Below, piece by piece: positions 18,186-25,955 of a stretch of 52,920 nucleotides of DNA. The translations under genes were made by a program, and so were the position numbers. The notes under the pieces are model-generated. The model saw nothing but the letters and a program-made list of their open reading frames with translations. It was not told the DNA's origin and did no database searches. Source of the stretch: Acetobacteraceae bacterium (GTDB lineage: Bacteria > Pseudomonadota > Alphaproteobacteria > Acetobacterales > Acetobacteraceae); assembly GCA_022842185.1 (NCBI GenBank), contig JALHQB010000032.1, positions 1 to 52,920 of the forward strand, written 5' to 3'. Position 1 is the stretch's first letter, and every line of letters starts with the position of its first letter.

Positions 18186-19490
18186 ATGCGTATCACCATG
18201 ATCGGTGCAGGTTATGTCGGCCTTGTCTCCGGCGCGTGCTTCGCCGAGTTCGGCGTCGATGTGACAGTGATGGATGTCGATCCGGACAAGATCGCGGGGC
18301 TGCAGGCCGGCCGCATGCCGATCTACGAACCGGGCCTGGATACGCTGGTTGCCGACAAGGTGCGCGACGGGCGGCTGACCTTCACCACCGACCTTGGCGC
18401 CGCGGTGAAGGGGGCCGATGCGGTGTTCCTCGCCGTCGGGACGCCGACGCGGCGCGGCGATGGGCATGCGGACCTGACCTATGTCTATGCCGCCGCCGAG
18501 CAGGTGGCCCAGGCCGCGGACGGGCCGCTGGTGATCGTGACCAAATCGACCGTTCCGGTCGGGACGGGGCGCGAGGTGCAGGCGATCGTGAGGCGCGTGC
18601 GCCCGGATGCGCAGATCTCGGTGGCATCGAACCCGGAATTCCTGCGCGAGGGCAGCGCGATCGGCGATTTCATGCGGCCCGACCGCGTGGTGATCGGCGT
18701 CGATGACGAATTCGCGCTCGCCACGCTCAAGCGGCTGTATCGGCCGCTGTACCTGATCGAGACGCCGGTGCTCGCCGTGTCGCTTGAGACGGCGGAGCTG
18801 ATCAAATACGCGGCCAACGCCTTCCTCGCGACCAAGATCACCTTCATCAACGAGATTGCCGACCTGTGCGAGAAGGTCGGCGCCGATGTGCATGACGTCG
18901 CGCGCGGGATGGGTCTCGATGGCCGCATCGGGCGGAAGTTCCTTCATCCCGGCCCGGGCTATGGCGGGTCCTGCTTCCCCAAGGACACGCTGGCCCTGGC
19001 ACGCACCGCGCAGGATGCCGGGGTGCCGATCCGCCTGGTGGAGGCAACAATCGCGGTGAATGAGGGCCGCAAGGCGCAGATGGCCGAGCGCATCCTGGCG
19101 GCATTGGGGCCGGACCCGCGAGGCAAGCGCGTCGGCATACTGGGCGTGACCTTCAAGCCCGAGACGGACGACATGCGGGATGCGCCGTCCCTGGTGATCC
19201 TGCCGGCGCTGGTGGCGGCGGGGGTTTCGGTGCAGGCCTATGATCCGCAGCCGGCCCATGCGCGGCAAGCGCTGCCGGCGGCGGTGGGTTTCGCGCCCAC
19301 GGCGCTGGCCGCGGCCGAGGAGGCGGATGCGGTGGTCGTTCTGACCGAATGGAATGAATTCCGCGCCCTGTCACCCGAACGCCTCAAGGCTGCCATGAAG
19401 GGCGGCATTATTCTCGACCTTCGCAATGTCTGGGACCCGGCGGCGATGCGCGCGGCCGGGTTCACCTATTCGTCCATCGGCCGCCCGTAG
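18186..19490 (+). CDS. ugd: UDP-glucose 6-dehydrogenase
   Basis: 434 residues. The NAD-binding GAGYVGLVSG opens the protein, and GYGGSCFPKD carries the catalytic Cys263. The enzyme oxidises UDP-glucose twice to UDP-glucuronate, a precursor of exopolysaccharide and LPS sugars. Domain order (NAD fold, central helix, UDP-binding C-terminal fold) and length are normal. A hairpin follows the stop (19495-19519). The next gene, a phosphomannomutase/phosphoglucomutase, supplies the glucose-1-phosphate or mannose-1-phosphate for the same kind of pathway. Confidence 0.96.
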   Translation: MRITMIGAGYVGLVSGACFAEFGVDVTVMDVDPDKIAGLQAGRMPIYEPGLDTLVADKVRDGRLTFTTDLGAAVKGADAVFLAVGTPTRRGDGHADLTYVYAAAEQVAQAADGPLVIVTKSTVPVGTGREVQAIVRRVRPDAQISVASNPEFLREGSAIGDFMRPDRVVIGVDDEFALATLKRLYRPLYLIETPVLAVSLETAELIKYAANAFLATKITFINEIADLCEKVGADVHDVARGMGLDGRIGRKFLHPGPGYGGSCFPKDTLALARTAQDAGVPIRLVEATIAVNEGRKAQMAERILAALGPDPRGKRVGILGVTFKPETDDMRDAPSLVILPALVAAGVSVQAYDPQPAHARQALPAAVGFAPTALAAAEEADAVVVLTEWNEFRALSPERLKAAMKGGIILDLRNVWDPAAMRAAGFTYSSIGRP

Positions 19491-19494
19491 GGCA

Positions 19495-19519
19495 TGATGG
19501 CTTCGGGATGAAGTCATCA
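19495..19519 (+). terminator. Hairpin after ugd
   Basis: TGATGGCTTC (19495-19504) pairs with GAAGTCATCA (19510-19519) with one G-T pair and a 5-base loop, right after the ugd stop. No U-run is evident, so termination is likely but not certain. Confidence 0.45.
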
Positions 19520-19602
19520 GGCTCTTCGCTGGTTTCCTGAGAGACTGATTCACGTTCTCGGTGGTGCCGACCTCAAACGATCAGGCTCTAAACGGAGTGA
19601 CC

Positions 19603-21015
19603 ATGCCCGCTTTCCACCATCGCTTTGATTCCACCGTCCTGCGCGAATACGACATCCGCGGGATCGTCGGCAAAACGCTGAAGCCCGAGGACGCCTTCGC
19701 CATCGGCCGCTGCTTCGGGTCCGTGGTCGTGCGGGCAGGCGGCAAGCGCGTGGCCGTCGGCTATGACGGGCGGCTGCATTCGCCGGAACTGGAAGCCCAG
19801 CTGGTGGCGGGGCTGCGGACCTGCGGGCTGGAGGCGGTGCGGATCGGGCTGTGCGCGACGCCGATGCTGTATTTTGCCGCCTATGACCAGGAAGCCGCCG
19901 GCGCGGTGATGGTCACCGGCAGTCACAACCCGCCGGACTACAACGGCTTCAAGATGATGATCGGCAAGAAGCCGTTCTATGGCGCCGCGATCCAGGAGAT
20001 CGGGCGCATGGCCGCCGAGGGCGACGTGGTACCCGAGACGGTGGGCAGCGACCGTTCCGTGGATATCGCTGGGCGCTACGCCGACCGCGTGATGCAGGAT
20101 TGGGATGGCGGCGATCGCAAGCTGAAGGTGGTGTGGGATCCGGGCAATGGGTCCTCGGGGCCGATCATCAAGGCGCTGGCGGCACGGCTGCCGGGCACGC
20201 ATTACGTCATCAACGGCGATGTGGACGGCACTTTCCCGAACCACCATCCCGACCCGACGGTGGCCAAGAACCTCGAGCAGATCATCGCCGAGGTGAAGCG
20301 CGAGAAGGCCGACCTGGGCATCGCGCTGGATGGCGATGGCGACCGCATCGGCGTGGTCGATGGCGACGGCAACATCCTGTTCGGCGACCAGTTGCTGATC
20401 GTGCTGGCGCGGGACGTGCTGAAGGCGCATCCCGGCGGGACGATCATCGCGGATGTGAAGGCATCCCAGGTGCTGTTCGACGAGGTGTCCAAGGCCGGCG
20501 GCACGCCGCTGATGTGGAAGACCGGGCATTCGCTGATCAAGGCGAAGATGGCCGAGACCGGCAGCCCGTTGGCCGGCGAGATGTCCGGCCACATCTTCTT
20601 CGCCGACAAATGGTACGGCTTTGATGACGCGCCGTATTCGGCGGTGCGGCTGCTGGGCATCGTCGCGCGCATGTCGCAGTCCCTGTCGGAGGTTCGCGCC
20701 GCGCTGCCGCAGGTGATCAACACCCCGGAGCTGCGCTTCAACTGCGAGGAAGCGCGCAAGTTCATCGTGGTGCAGGAGGTGAAGGACCGCCTGGCCGCCG
20801 AGGGTGCCAAGGTGCAGGACGTCGATGGCGTGCGCGTGCTGACCGATGACGGCTGGTGGCTGCTGCGGGCGTCGAACACGCAGGCGGTGCTGGTGGCGCG
20901 GTGCGAGGCGTCGTCCGAGGCGGGGCTCGATCGGCTGAAGGCGCAGCTGGTGAAGCAGCTGGTGGCGAGCGGGCTGGATGCGCCCGATTTCAACGCCGAG
21001 AACGCCGGCCACTGA
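19603..21015 (+). CDS. Phosphomannomutase/phosphoglucomutase
   Basis: 470 residues of the alpha-D-phosphohexomutase family. The phosphoserine motif [13 protein letters not shown] has Ser107, the metal-binding loop DGDGDRIG starts near residue 243, and the sugar-binding GEMSGHIFF and C-terminal phosphate loop ([15 protein letters not shown]) follow. It interconverts 6- and 1-phosphates of mannose and glucose. ATG 19603 has a CGGAG site upstream; the frame opens at 19561 without support. It is convergent with the FAD oxidase gene and likely works with ugd in polysaccharide precursor synthesis. Confidence 0.94.
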   Translation: MPAFHHRFDSTVLREYDIRGIVGKTLKPEDAFAIGRCFGSVVVRAGGKRVAVGYDGRLHSPELEAQLVAGLRTCGLEAVRIGLCATPMLYFAAYDQEAAGAVMVTGSHNPPDYNGFKMMIGKKPFYGAAIQEIGRMAAEGDVVPETVGSDRSVDIAGRYADRVMQDWDGGDRKLKVVWDPGNGSSGPIIKALAARLPGTHYVINGDVDGTFPNHHPDPTVAKNLEQIIAEVKREKADLGIALDGDGDRIGVVDGDGNILFGDQLLIVLARDVLKAHPGGTIIADVKASQVLFDEVSKAGGTPLMWKTGHSLIKAKMAETGSPLAGEMSGHIFFADKWYGFDDAPYSAVRLLGIVARMSQSLSEVRAALPQVINTPELRFNCEEARKFIVVQEVKDRLAAEGAKVQDVDGVRVLTDDGWWLLRASNTQAVLVARCEASSEAGLDRLKAQLVKQLVASGLDAPDFNAENAGH

Positions 21016-21070
21016 CGCGGGCGGGACTGAAGTGTACTGCGCCGGGCCGAACTGGGCGCAGGCATCATCC

Positions 21071-21085
21071 GTCAGGCGCGATCTG
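21071..21085 (-). repeat. CAGATCGCGCCTGAC dispersed repeat, copy 3
   Basis: Exact inverse match of the 15-base motif at 10697-10711. It lies in the gap between two convergent genes. The second arm is not clearly present. Confidence 0.5.
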
Positions 21086-21098
21086 CTGATGCGCCGCG

Positions 21099-22349
21099 TC
21101 AGGGCACCGCGCCGGCCGCCTGCGTCCCGCTGAACCAGGCGCCGGCGACGGTGGCGGCGAAGCGGGGGTGGCAGGCTTCCCCGGCGAAGGACAAGCGGCC
21201 ATCGGCCAGCGGCGTCGCCAGCACCGCGCGCGCGCCCTGCGCCCCCGGCACCGCGTGGCTGTAGGCGCCGCGGAACAGCGGGTCCTCCGCCCAGCGCGTC
21301 ACTGTCGGGCGGCCCAGCGCGGCGGCGGCGCGGGCGCCGAACACCGTGGTCGCCTCCGCGCGGGCCTCGGCTTCGGCGCGGGCGGGGTTGCCGGCGATAT
21401 CCCAGGCGCGGGCGCCACCGCAGAAGGCGATCATCAGCGGGTCGCCGAACAGCCGTGAAATCCAGGACATCGGCCGGTCGCCATCGTCCGACACGGCGCG
21501 ACGCAGGCTGGCGAAGGGCGGCATGCCGGGGGCGTCGGGGTGGTCGGCGCGAAAGGCGATCTTGGTCAGCAGGCCAAGCGGCAGGGCGTGGATGGCGTCC
21601 TGTGTCGCCGCCGGCAGCGGCGGGTCGAAGGCGATTGCGCCCGCCGCCAGCACGCCGGTCGAGGCTGTGACGATCGCCGCCTTCGCCGTGACGGCGCCGA
21701 AGGTACCTTCGGCCGTCACGTCGCGCGTTCCCCAACGGATGCGGTCCACCCGTGCGTTCAGGCGGATCGGCAGGCCGTGCGCGAGGCGCGCCACCAGGCC
21801 GCCGATGCCGTCGCGCGTGATCAGGTTCGGGCCGTCCAGCGCTGTGGCTGCAAAGTCGTGCAGCGACATGCGCGAGAGTTCGGCGGCGCAGATCTGCGCG
21901 CCTTCCCAATGAGCGACGGTGCTGTCCCAGCGGCCGCCCTGTGGCGCGGCGATGCTTGCCGGGCGGTCTGGCGTGCCGTCCCGCGCGGCGGCGTCGATGG
22001 TGGTCCAGAAGGCGTCCTCGGCGGCCGTGAAGTCGTGGCGTTCGGTGGCGTCGGCAAGGCGGCCGAAGGCGAAGAGGCGCCGGTCGCGCATCGCGTCATG
22101 GTCGATCAGCGTCATGCCCAGCGCGCGGGCGAGCGGTGTCAACGGATTGTCGTCGGCCTGGTGCAGCCAGGATGCGCCGTGGTCGAACGGCACGCCGAGG
22201 CTGGCGGATTCGGTGAAGGCCCGCCCGCCGACCCGCGACCCGCCTTCGAGCACGATGCAGGACCGGCCGCGCGCGGCGAGCGCCCGCGCGGCGGCGATGC
22301 CGGCGCAACCGGCGCCGATGACGAGTACGTCTGGATCGGAAGGGAACAT
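21099..22349 (-). CDS. FAD-dependent amine oxidase family protein
   Basis: 416 residues. The N-terminus has the Rossmann FAD motif VIGAGCAGIAAARALAARG, then RVGGRAFT, the signature of flavin monoamine oxidases, and the C-terminal FAGEACH segment that covers the flavin. ATG 22349 lies 6 codons before the dinucleotide motif; longer starts would overlap the divergent gene at 22387. The family oxidises amines to imines, but the substrate cannot be read from the sequence. The enzyme is probably soluble; no signal peptide is seen. It is divergently paired with a D-threonine aldolase-like gene. Confidence 0.87.
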   Translation of the reverse strand: MFPSDPDVLVIGAGCAGIAAARALAARGRSCIVLEGGSRVGGRAFTESASLGVPFDHGASWLHQADDNPLTPLARALGMTLIDHDAMRDRRLFAFGRLADATERHDFTAAEDAFWTTIDAAARDGTPDRPASIAAPQGGRWDSTVAHWEGAQICAAELSRMSLHDFAATALDGPNLITRDGIGGLVARLAHGLPIRLNARVDRIRWGTRDVTAEGTFGAVTAKAAIVTASTGVLAAGAIAFDPPLPAATQDAIHALPLGLLTKIAFRADHPDAPGMPPFASLRRAVSDDGDRPMSWISRLFGDPLMIAFCGGARAWDIAGNPARAEAEARAEATTVFGARAAAALGRPTVTRWAEDPLFRGAYSHAVPGAQGARAVLATPLADGRLSFAGEACHPRFAATVAGAWFSGTQAAGAVP

Positions 22350-22386
22350 CGCCGCATCATGCCCCGACTGACCGAAGGGATGAACC

Positions 22387-23493
22387 ATGCTGCAAGCGCC
22401 CCCCGCCGAACCCGGCATGCGCGAGGATGAAGTCGATACGCCGGCGCTGCTGATCGACCTGGACGCCTTTGAGCACAACCTCGACACCATGGCGGCGCTG
22501 CTGGCGCCCACGGGGGCGAAGCTGCGGGCCCATGCCAAGACGCACAAATCCCCGGTGGTGGCGACGCTGCAGATGGCGCGCGGCGCGATCGGGCAATGCG
22601 TGCAGAAGGTGGGGGAGGCCGAGGCGCTCGCCTGGGGCGGCATTCCGGATGTGCTGGTGACGAACCAGGTGGTGTCGCCGCGCAAGCTTGCGCGGCTCGC
22701 CGCGCTCGCGCGGATCTGCAAGGTTGGCGTCTGCGTCGATGACGCCGCGCAGATCGCGTTGATCGAACAGGCCGCCGAGGCGGCTGGCGTGCGCATTCCG
22801 GTGTTGGTGGAGATCGATGTCGGCATGGGGCGCGCCGGCGTGGAACATGGCCCGCCGGCGGTCGCGCTGGCCGAGCGAATCGCCGCGAGCAAGCACCTGA
22901 TGTTCGGCGGCTTGCAGGCCTATCACGGCAGTGCTCAGCACATCCGCTCACCGGAAGGCCGTGCCGCCGCCATCGCCGAGGCCGCCAGCCGTTCGCGCCG
23001 CACCGTCGAACAGCTGAAGCAGCGCGGCCTGGACTGCCCGATCGTCGGCGGGGCAGGGACCGGCACCTTCCGCCATGAGGCGGCGAGCGGCGTCTATACG
23101 GAGATCCAGGCCGGGTCCTATGCCTTCATGGATGTGGATTACGCGAAGAACGACGACGCGCCGCCGTTCCGCCACGCGCTGTTCGTGCTGGCGCAGGTGA
23201 TGTCCCGCGCGACGCCGGGCGTCGCGGTGGTGGATTGCGGGCATAAGGGCGTGTCGGTCGATTCCGGCATGCCGGGCGTGTGGGAGCGGCCGGGGCTGCG
23301 CTATGCGGGCGCGTCCGACGAGCACGGCAAGATCATGATCGAGGACGGCGCCGCGCCCGCGCTGGGGGAGAAGCTGCGCCTGGTGCCGGGGCATTGCGAC
23401 CCGACCGTCGATCGCTACGACTGGTATGTCGGCGTGCGGAAGGGGCGGGTGGAATGCCTGTGGCCGATCGCGGCGCGGGGGGCGATGGCGTAG
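22387..23493 (+). CDS. DSD1-family PLP enzyme (D-threonine aldolase-like)
   Basis: 368 residues. DTPALLIDLDAFEHN opens the alanine-racemase-like barrel, and HAKTHKSP carries the PLP lysine (Lys51 by analogy with D-threonine aldolase). The C-terminal LVPGHCDPTVDRYDWY holds the His and Cys metal ligands of the DSD1 domain. Members cleave or dehydrate D-threonine, D-serine or beta-hydroxyaspartate. Which one applies here is open; no bhc cluster genes are nearby. Start ATG 22387 keeps the N-terminus short; a second ATG at 22417 is possible. Downstream is a structured intergenic repeat. Confidence 0.87.
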   Translation: MLQAPPAEPGMREDEVDTPALLIDLDAFEHNLDTMAALLAPTGAKLRAHAKTHKSPVVATLQMARGAIGQCVQKVGEAEALAWGGIPDVLVTNQVVSPRKLARLAALARICKVGVCVDDAAQIALIEQAAEAAGVRIPVLVEIDVGMGRAGVEHGPPAVALAERIAASKHLMFGGLQAYHGSAQHIRSPEGRAAAIAEAASRSRRTVEQLKQRGLDCPIVGGAGTGTFRHEAASGVYTEIQAGSYAFMDVDYAKNDDAPPFRHALFVLAQVMSRATPGVAVVDCGHKGVSVDSGMPGVWERPGLRYAGASDEHGKIMIEDGAAPALGEKLRLVPGHCDPTVDRYDWYVGVRKGRVECLWPIAARGAMA

Positions 23494-23529
23494 GCGCGGC
23501 AGTGGCTTTTGCCTGAGGCGCAAGCCTCA

Positions 23530-23646
23530 GGCACGAGCGCACAGCGCGATCGCGCCCAACCCGTCCTTTGCCCCCGGGCGCGCCCGTACATGGGGCGAAG
23601 GCAAGCCGGCCGGATGGCCGGCGCCCGCCGTTTGAGGGCCTAATTA
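23530..23646 (-). repeat. Structured intergenic repeat (ATCC-loop family), copy C
   Basis: On the minus strand this carries GCCGGCC-ATCC-GGCCGGC (23605-23622) and the 22-base block GGGCGCG(A/G)TCGCGCTGTGCGCT (23536-23557, here with A). The same parts in the same order occur near 38.7-38.9 kb and 41.4-41.5 kb. It fills the gap between the D-threonine aldolase-like gene and the repressor gene. No reading frame is convincing. Confidence 0.6.
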
Positions 23647-24297
23647 CTACTGGCTCGCCCAGATGACCCGGTGCATCCAGGTGATCTCCGGCAGTTCGAA
23701 GCTGTAGGACGGATGCGCCGGATTCAGGCTGGCGAGTTCGATCCGCTTGGCCGATTGCCGGCGCAATTCCTTCGCCATCACCTCGCCCTTCGCGGTCCGC
23801 ACCACGACGCGGTCGCCGCGGCGGACGGGTGCGGCGGGGGAGACGACGACCACATCGCCGTCGCGGAACACCGGTTCCATCGATTCACCGGAAATCTCCA
23901 GCGCATAGGCGTTGGGGTCGCCGATCTCGGGCAGCGAGATCTCATCCCACGACCCGCCGACCGGATAGCCACCATCGTCGAAATACCCTTCGCCGCCGGC
24001 CTGGGCGAGGCCGATCAGCGGCACGCGCCGACCGACACCCCCGCGCCCGCCGCCGCGCGGCAGGGCCGGCAGGCCGGAGACGAGAGAGGCGAAATCCTCG
24101 ATCCCGCGCCCGACCGCGTTGAGCACCTTGGCGACGCTTTCCGTGGAGGGCCATCGGGCACGGCCATCGGCGCCGGTGCGTTTGGACGGGTTGAACGCCG
24201 TGGGGTCGAGCCCCGCCTTGCGGGCCAGGCCCGACGCGGACAGCCCGTGTTCCGCCGCAAGGGCATCGAGGGCACGCCAGATATCGTCATGTCGCAT
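23647..24297 (-). CDS. HTH/S24 peptidase-type transcriptional repressor (phage CI/LexA-like)
   Basis: 216 residues: an N-terminal helix-turn-helix (~residues 8-60, LSASGLARKAGLDPTAF) and a C-terminal S24 peptidase domain. The self-cleavage site looks like Ala100-Gly101 (LAQAGGEG), with catalytic Ser139 (SGESM) and Lys176 (EVMAKEL). RecA-stimulated autocleavage would relieve repression on DNA damage. It faces the phage-like cassette across a 190-bp region containing a palindrome (24367-24381) and an SOS box (24448-24462). Such genes also occur as chromosomal repressors in alphaproteobacteria, but here the context points to control of the cassette. Confidence 0.88.
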   Translation of the reverse strand: MRHDDIWRALDALAAEHGLSASGLARKAGLDPTAFNPSKRTGADGRARWPSTESVAKVLNAVGRGIEDFASLVSGLPALPRGGGRGGVGRRVPLIGLAQAGGEGYFDDGGYPVGGSWDEISLPEIGDPNAYALEISGESMEPVFRDGDVVVVSPAAPVRRGDRVVVRTAKGEVMAKELRRQSAKRIELASLNPAHPSYSFELPEITWMHRVIWASQ

Positions 24298-24366
24298 GGT
24301 CGTGTCGTTCCATTGACCGGGGAGGATCCCGATGGCGCGACTCCAGATGATGTGTCGCGACTGGGC

Positions 24367-24381
24367 AACCTATCCTAGGTT
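24367..24381. promoter_or_regulatory. Palindrome, candidate operator of the S24 repressor
   Basis: AACCTA-TCC-TAGGTT, perfect 6-base arms, in the divergent promoter region 70 bp before the repressor start. Confidence 0.4.
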
Positions 24382-24447
24382 TTGTTTCGGAAATCAATAG
24401 GTGGATGTTCCTTTTCCGGCTTGCCCTCCGCAACCAGGGCGGTTAAT

Positions 24448-24462
24448 GTTCTTGTGTTGTTC
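24448..24462. promoter_or_regulatory. LexA (SOS) box before the phage cassette
   Basis: GTTC-TTGTGTT-GTTC, a perfect GTTC-N7-GTTC site ending 25 bp before the first cassette gene (24488). It resembles the box at 4827-4841 also in the spacer (TTnTTGT/TTGTGTT). Confidence 0.7.
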
Positions 24463-24487
24463 ACCCCACAGGCGAGACATCCCCCCC

Positions 24488-24862
24488 ATGCGACCCGCCC
24501 CCCGCACTGCCCACGCCCCGAGCTTAACCAGCATCACTGCCGCGGAGCCGTTCCGCTCCGCCGACGAGGCCTGGTTCTGGACCATGGCCGCGCTGACCGC
24601 CCGTCGTGATGGCGCGCGGGTTTCCGCCGGCAAGGGTGACAAGGTCCGCCCCTGTGAACCCGATGACGTCATCAAGTGCCTCGACCGGCTGTACCGGCAC
24701 CGGCGCATCGACCTGATCCATGCGCGCGTGATGCGGGTGTGGGGCGAACGCGGCCAGGCGCCCGACCCGCGGCACCTGTCCGAGCGCGCCGATGCGGTGC
24801 AGTGGCGCGAAGCGATGAACCGGCTGGAATGGCCGCTGCGGGTGAAGGGGATCGTGGTGTGA
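24488..24862 (+). CDS. Phage-associated small protein, possibly DUF6362-like
   Basis: 124 residues, first gene rightward from the repressor. The FRSADEAWFWTMAALTARRDG and RVWGERGQAPDPRHLSERAD segments recall the DUF6362 helix-turn-helix family, but this is a guess by eye. ATG 24488 sits 25 bp after an SOS box, so expression is probably damage-inducible. ATG/GTG starts upstream in the same frame would run through the box. No catalytic motif is seen. Confidence 0.55.
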   Translation: MRPAPRTAHAPSLTSITAAEPFRSADEAWFWTMAALTARRDGARVSAGKGDKVRPCEPDDVIKCLDRLYRHRRIDLIHARVMRVWGERGQAPDPRHLSERADAVQWREAMNRLEWPLRVKGIVV

Positions 24863-24872
24863 GGGACCGCCA

Positions 24873-25120
24873 GGAAGGGGCGTTGCCCCTCCCCGGACCC
24901 CACCCCACCAAAGGCCTAAGGGCCTCTGGACACCGTGACCTGGTGCTGGGCGGGACATGCGTTCCGAGGATCCAGCGCGTCTGCCGGGCTCCATGCCCAG
25001 GATTCATTCCTGGTGCCGTGCCCACTGCGCGCTGCCCAAACCCCAAGCGCCAAAGCGAGGTTTCCAAAGGCCTTAAGCCTTTGGTGGGGGGAGGTACGGA
25101 GGGGGGCAAAGCCCCTCTCC
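24873..25120. repeat. Long imperfect inverted repeat around a 134-bp core
   Basis: The left arm (24873-24929) reads GGAAGGGGCGTTGCCCC then CCACCAAAGGCCTAAGG. The right arm (25064-25120) is its imperfect reverse complement, with CCAAAGGCCTTAAGCCTTTGGTGG and GGGGGGCAAAGCCCC. Each arm also folds on itself. The core between shows no gene. It may act as paired terminators or be a MITE-like insertion separating two small phage-associated genes. Confidence 0.45.
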
Positions 25121-25127
25121 GTCTTGC

Positions 25128-25574
25128 ATGACCCCCCGCCTGCGTGCCGCCCGCGATGCCCCGCAGCAGGTCTGGATCGCCTTCGGCGGCGAGGCTGACC
25201 AACCCTGGCTGCGCCCGCTGCGCCAAGGGTTCCGCCACTGCTTCGCCGCGTTGCGCGATGAGGCTGGCTGGACCGTGCTCGAACCGCTGTCGGGCCGGTT
25301 GGTGGTGATGCGCCTGGCGGTCCCTGCGGCGTTCGACCTGCCGGGCTTTTACGCCCGCGCGGGCCTGGCCGTGGTGGGCCCCTTCGCGCCCGGCCCGGCG
25401 CGTGCGGGCTGGCTGCCGGGCCTGCTGCCCTTCACCTGCGTCGGTCTGTGCCGCGCCGTGCTGGGCGCCGGCGCGCCGCCTGCGATCACGCCGTGGGGCC
25501 TGTTTCGCCGGCTGACGAGAATTTCTGGCGGTTATAAGAAAATAATCCTTGACTGCGGTGATACGCCAGGATAA
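25128..25574 (+). CDS. Hypothetical phage-associated protein
   Basis: 148 residues, not recognised. The middle segment LLPFTCVGLCRAVLGAGAPPAITPWGLFRRL resembles, loosely, the Cys-containing end of small phage proteins with an NlpC-like pattern (Cys, then TPxxLyr), but no full catalytic set is visible. Trp and Gly are abundant at the start (VWIAFGGEADQPWL). It lies between an inverted repeat and a strong hairpin ahead of the portal operon. It is followed by a short AT-rich end (ISGGYKKIILDCGD) unlike the rest. Confidence 0.5.
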   Translation: MTPRLRAARDAPQQVWIAFGGEADQPWLRPLRQGFRHCFAALRDEAGWTVLEPLSGRLVVMRLAVPAAFDLPGFYARAGLAVVGPFAPGPARAGWLPGLLPFTCVGLCRAVLGAGAPPAITPWGLFRRLTRISGGYKKIILDCGDTPG

Positions 25575-25641
25575 ATCTCCGATCGCCAAGGGCCGAGTTG
25601 CGCCCGATGGCCTTCCTCCCGTTCTCCCCCCCCCGAACTTT

Positions 25642-25679
25642 CGCAGGCCCGCTCCTCCATCCCGGAGGGCGGGCCTGCG
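25642..25679 (+). terminator. Strong hairpin between early genes and portal operon
   Basis: CGCAGGCCCGC (25642-25652) pairs perfectly with GCGGGCCTGCG (25669-25679), with an inner CTCC/GGAG stem. It probably terminates the gene ending at 25574. Confidence 0.6.
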
Positions 25680-25717
25680 GCATTTTGGGGACACCAATCA
25701 CAAGGAGCCGTGCGCGC

Positions 25718-25951
25718 ATGGGTGGCCTGTTCCGTGCCCCGAAGCCTGACGTTGTCGCGCCGCCAGCGGCACCCGCCACAACCACCACCGACGCGGCGCA
25801 GGCCGCCGAGGCGACCGCCACCGCAGCCCGCACCGAGGCGCGCGCGCGCACCAGCCGTGGCCTGGCCGGCACCATCGCCACCTCCGCCCACGGATTGCTC
25901 GACGCGCGGACCGATTTCACCGCGACGCGCAAGTCGCTGCTGGGGGAATGA
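25718..25951 (+). CDS. Small phage structural-operon protein
   Basis: 77 residues, starting MGGLFRAPKPD, then a Pro/Ala/Thr-rich stretch, then a helical tail ending DFTATRKSLLGE. ATG 25718 has AAGGAG at 25702-25707. It is the first gene of the portal operon and ends 4 bp before the portal start. Small proteins of this composition often precede the portal in podoviruses, but no function is known. Confidence 0.6.
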   Translation: MGGLFRAPKPDVVAPPAAPATTTTDAAQAAEATATAARTEARARTSRGLAGTIATSAHGLLDARTDFTATRKSLLGE

Positions 25952-25955
25952 CGCC

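Noticed and set aside
16323..19268. 981-residue minus-strand frame opposite the MprF-like and ugd genes
   Set aside because: His/Gln/Arg-rich composition typical of antisense frames in GC-rich DNA. Two well-recognised genes lie on the other strand.
24873..25120. Insertion sequence
   Set aside because: The inverted repeats surround only ~134 bp with no transposase; no target duplication is evident. Kept only as an inverted repeat.
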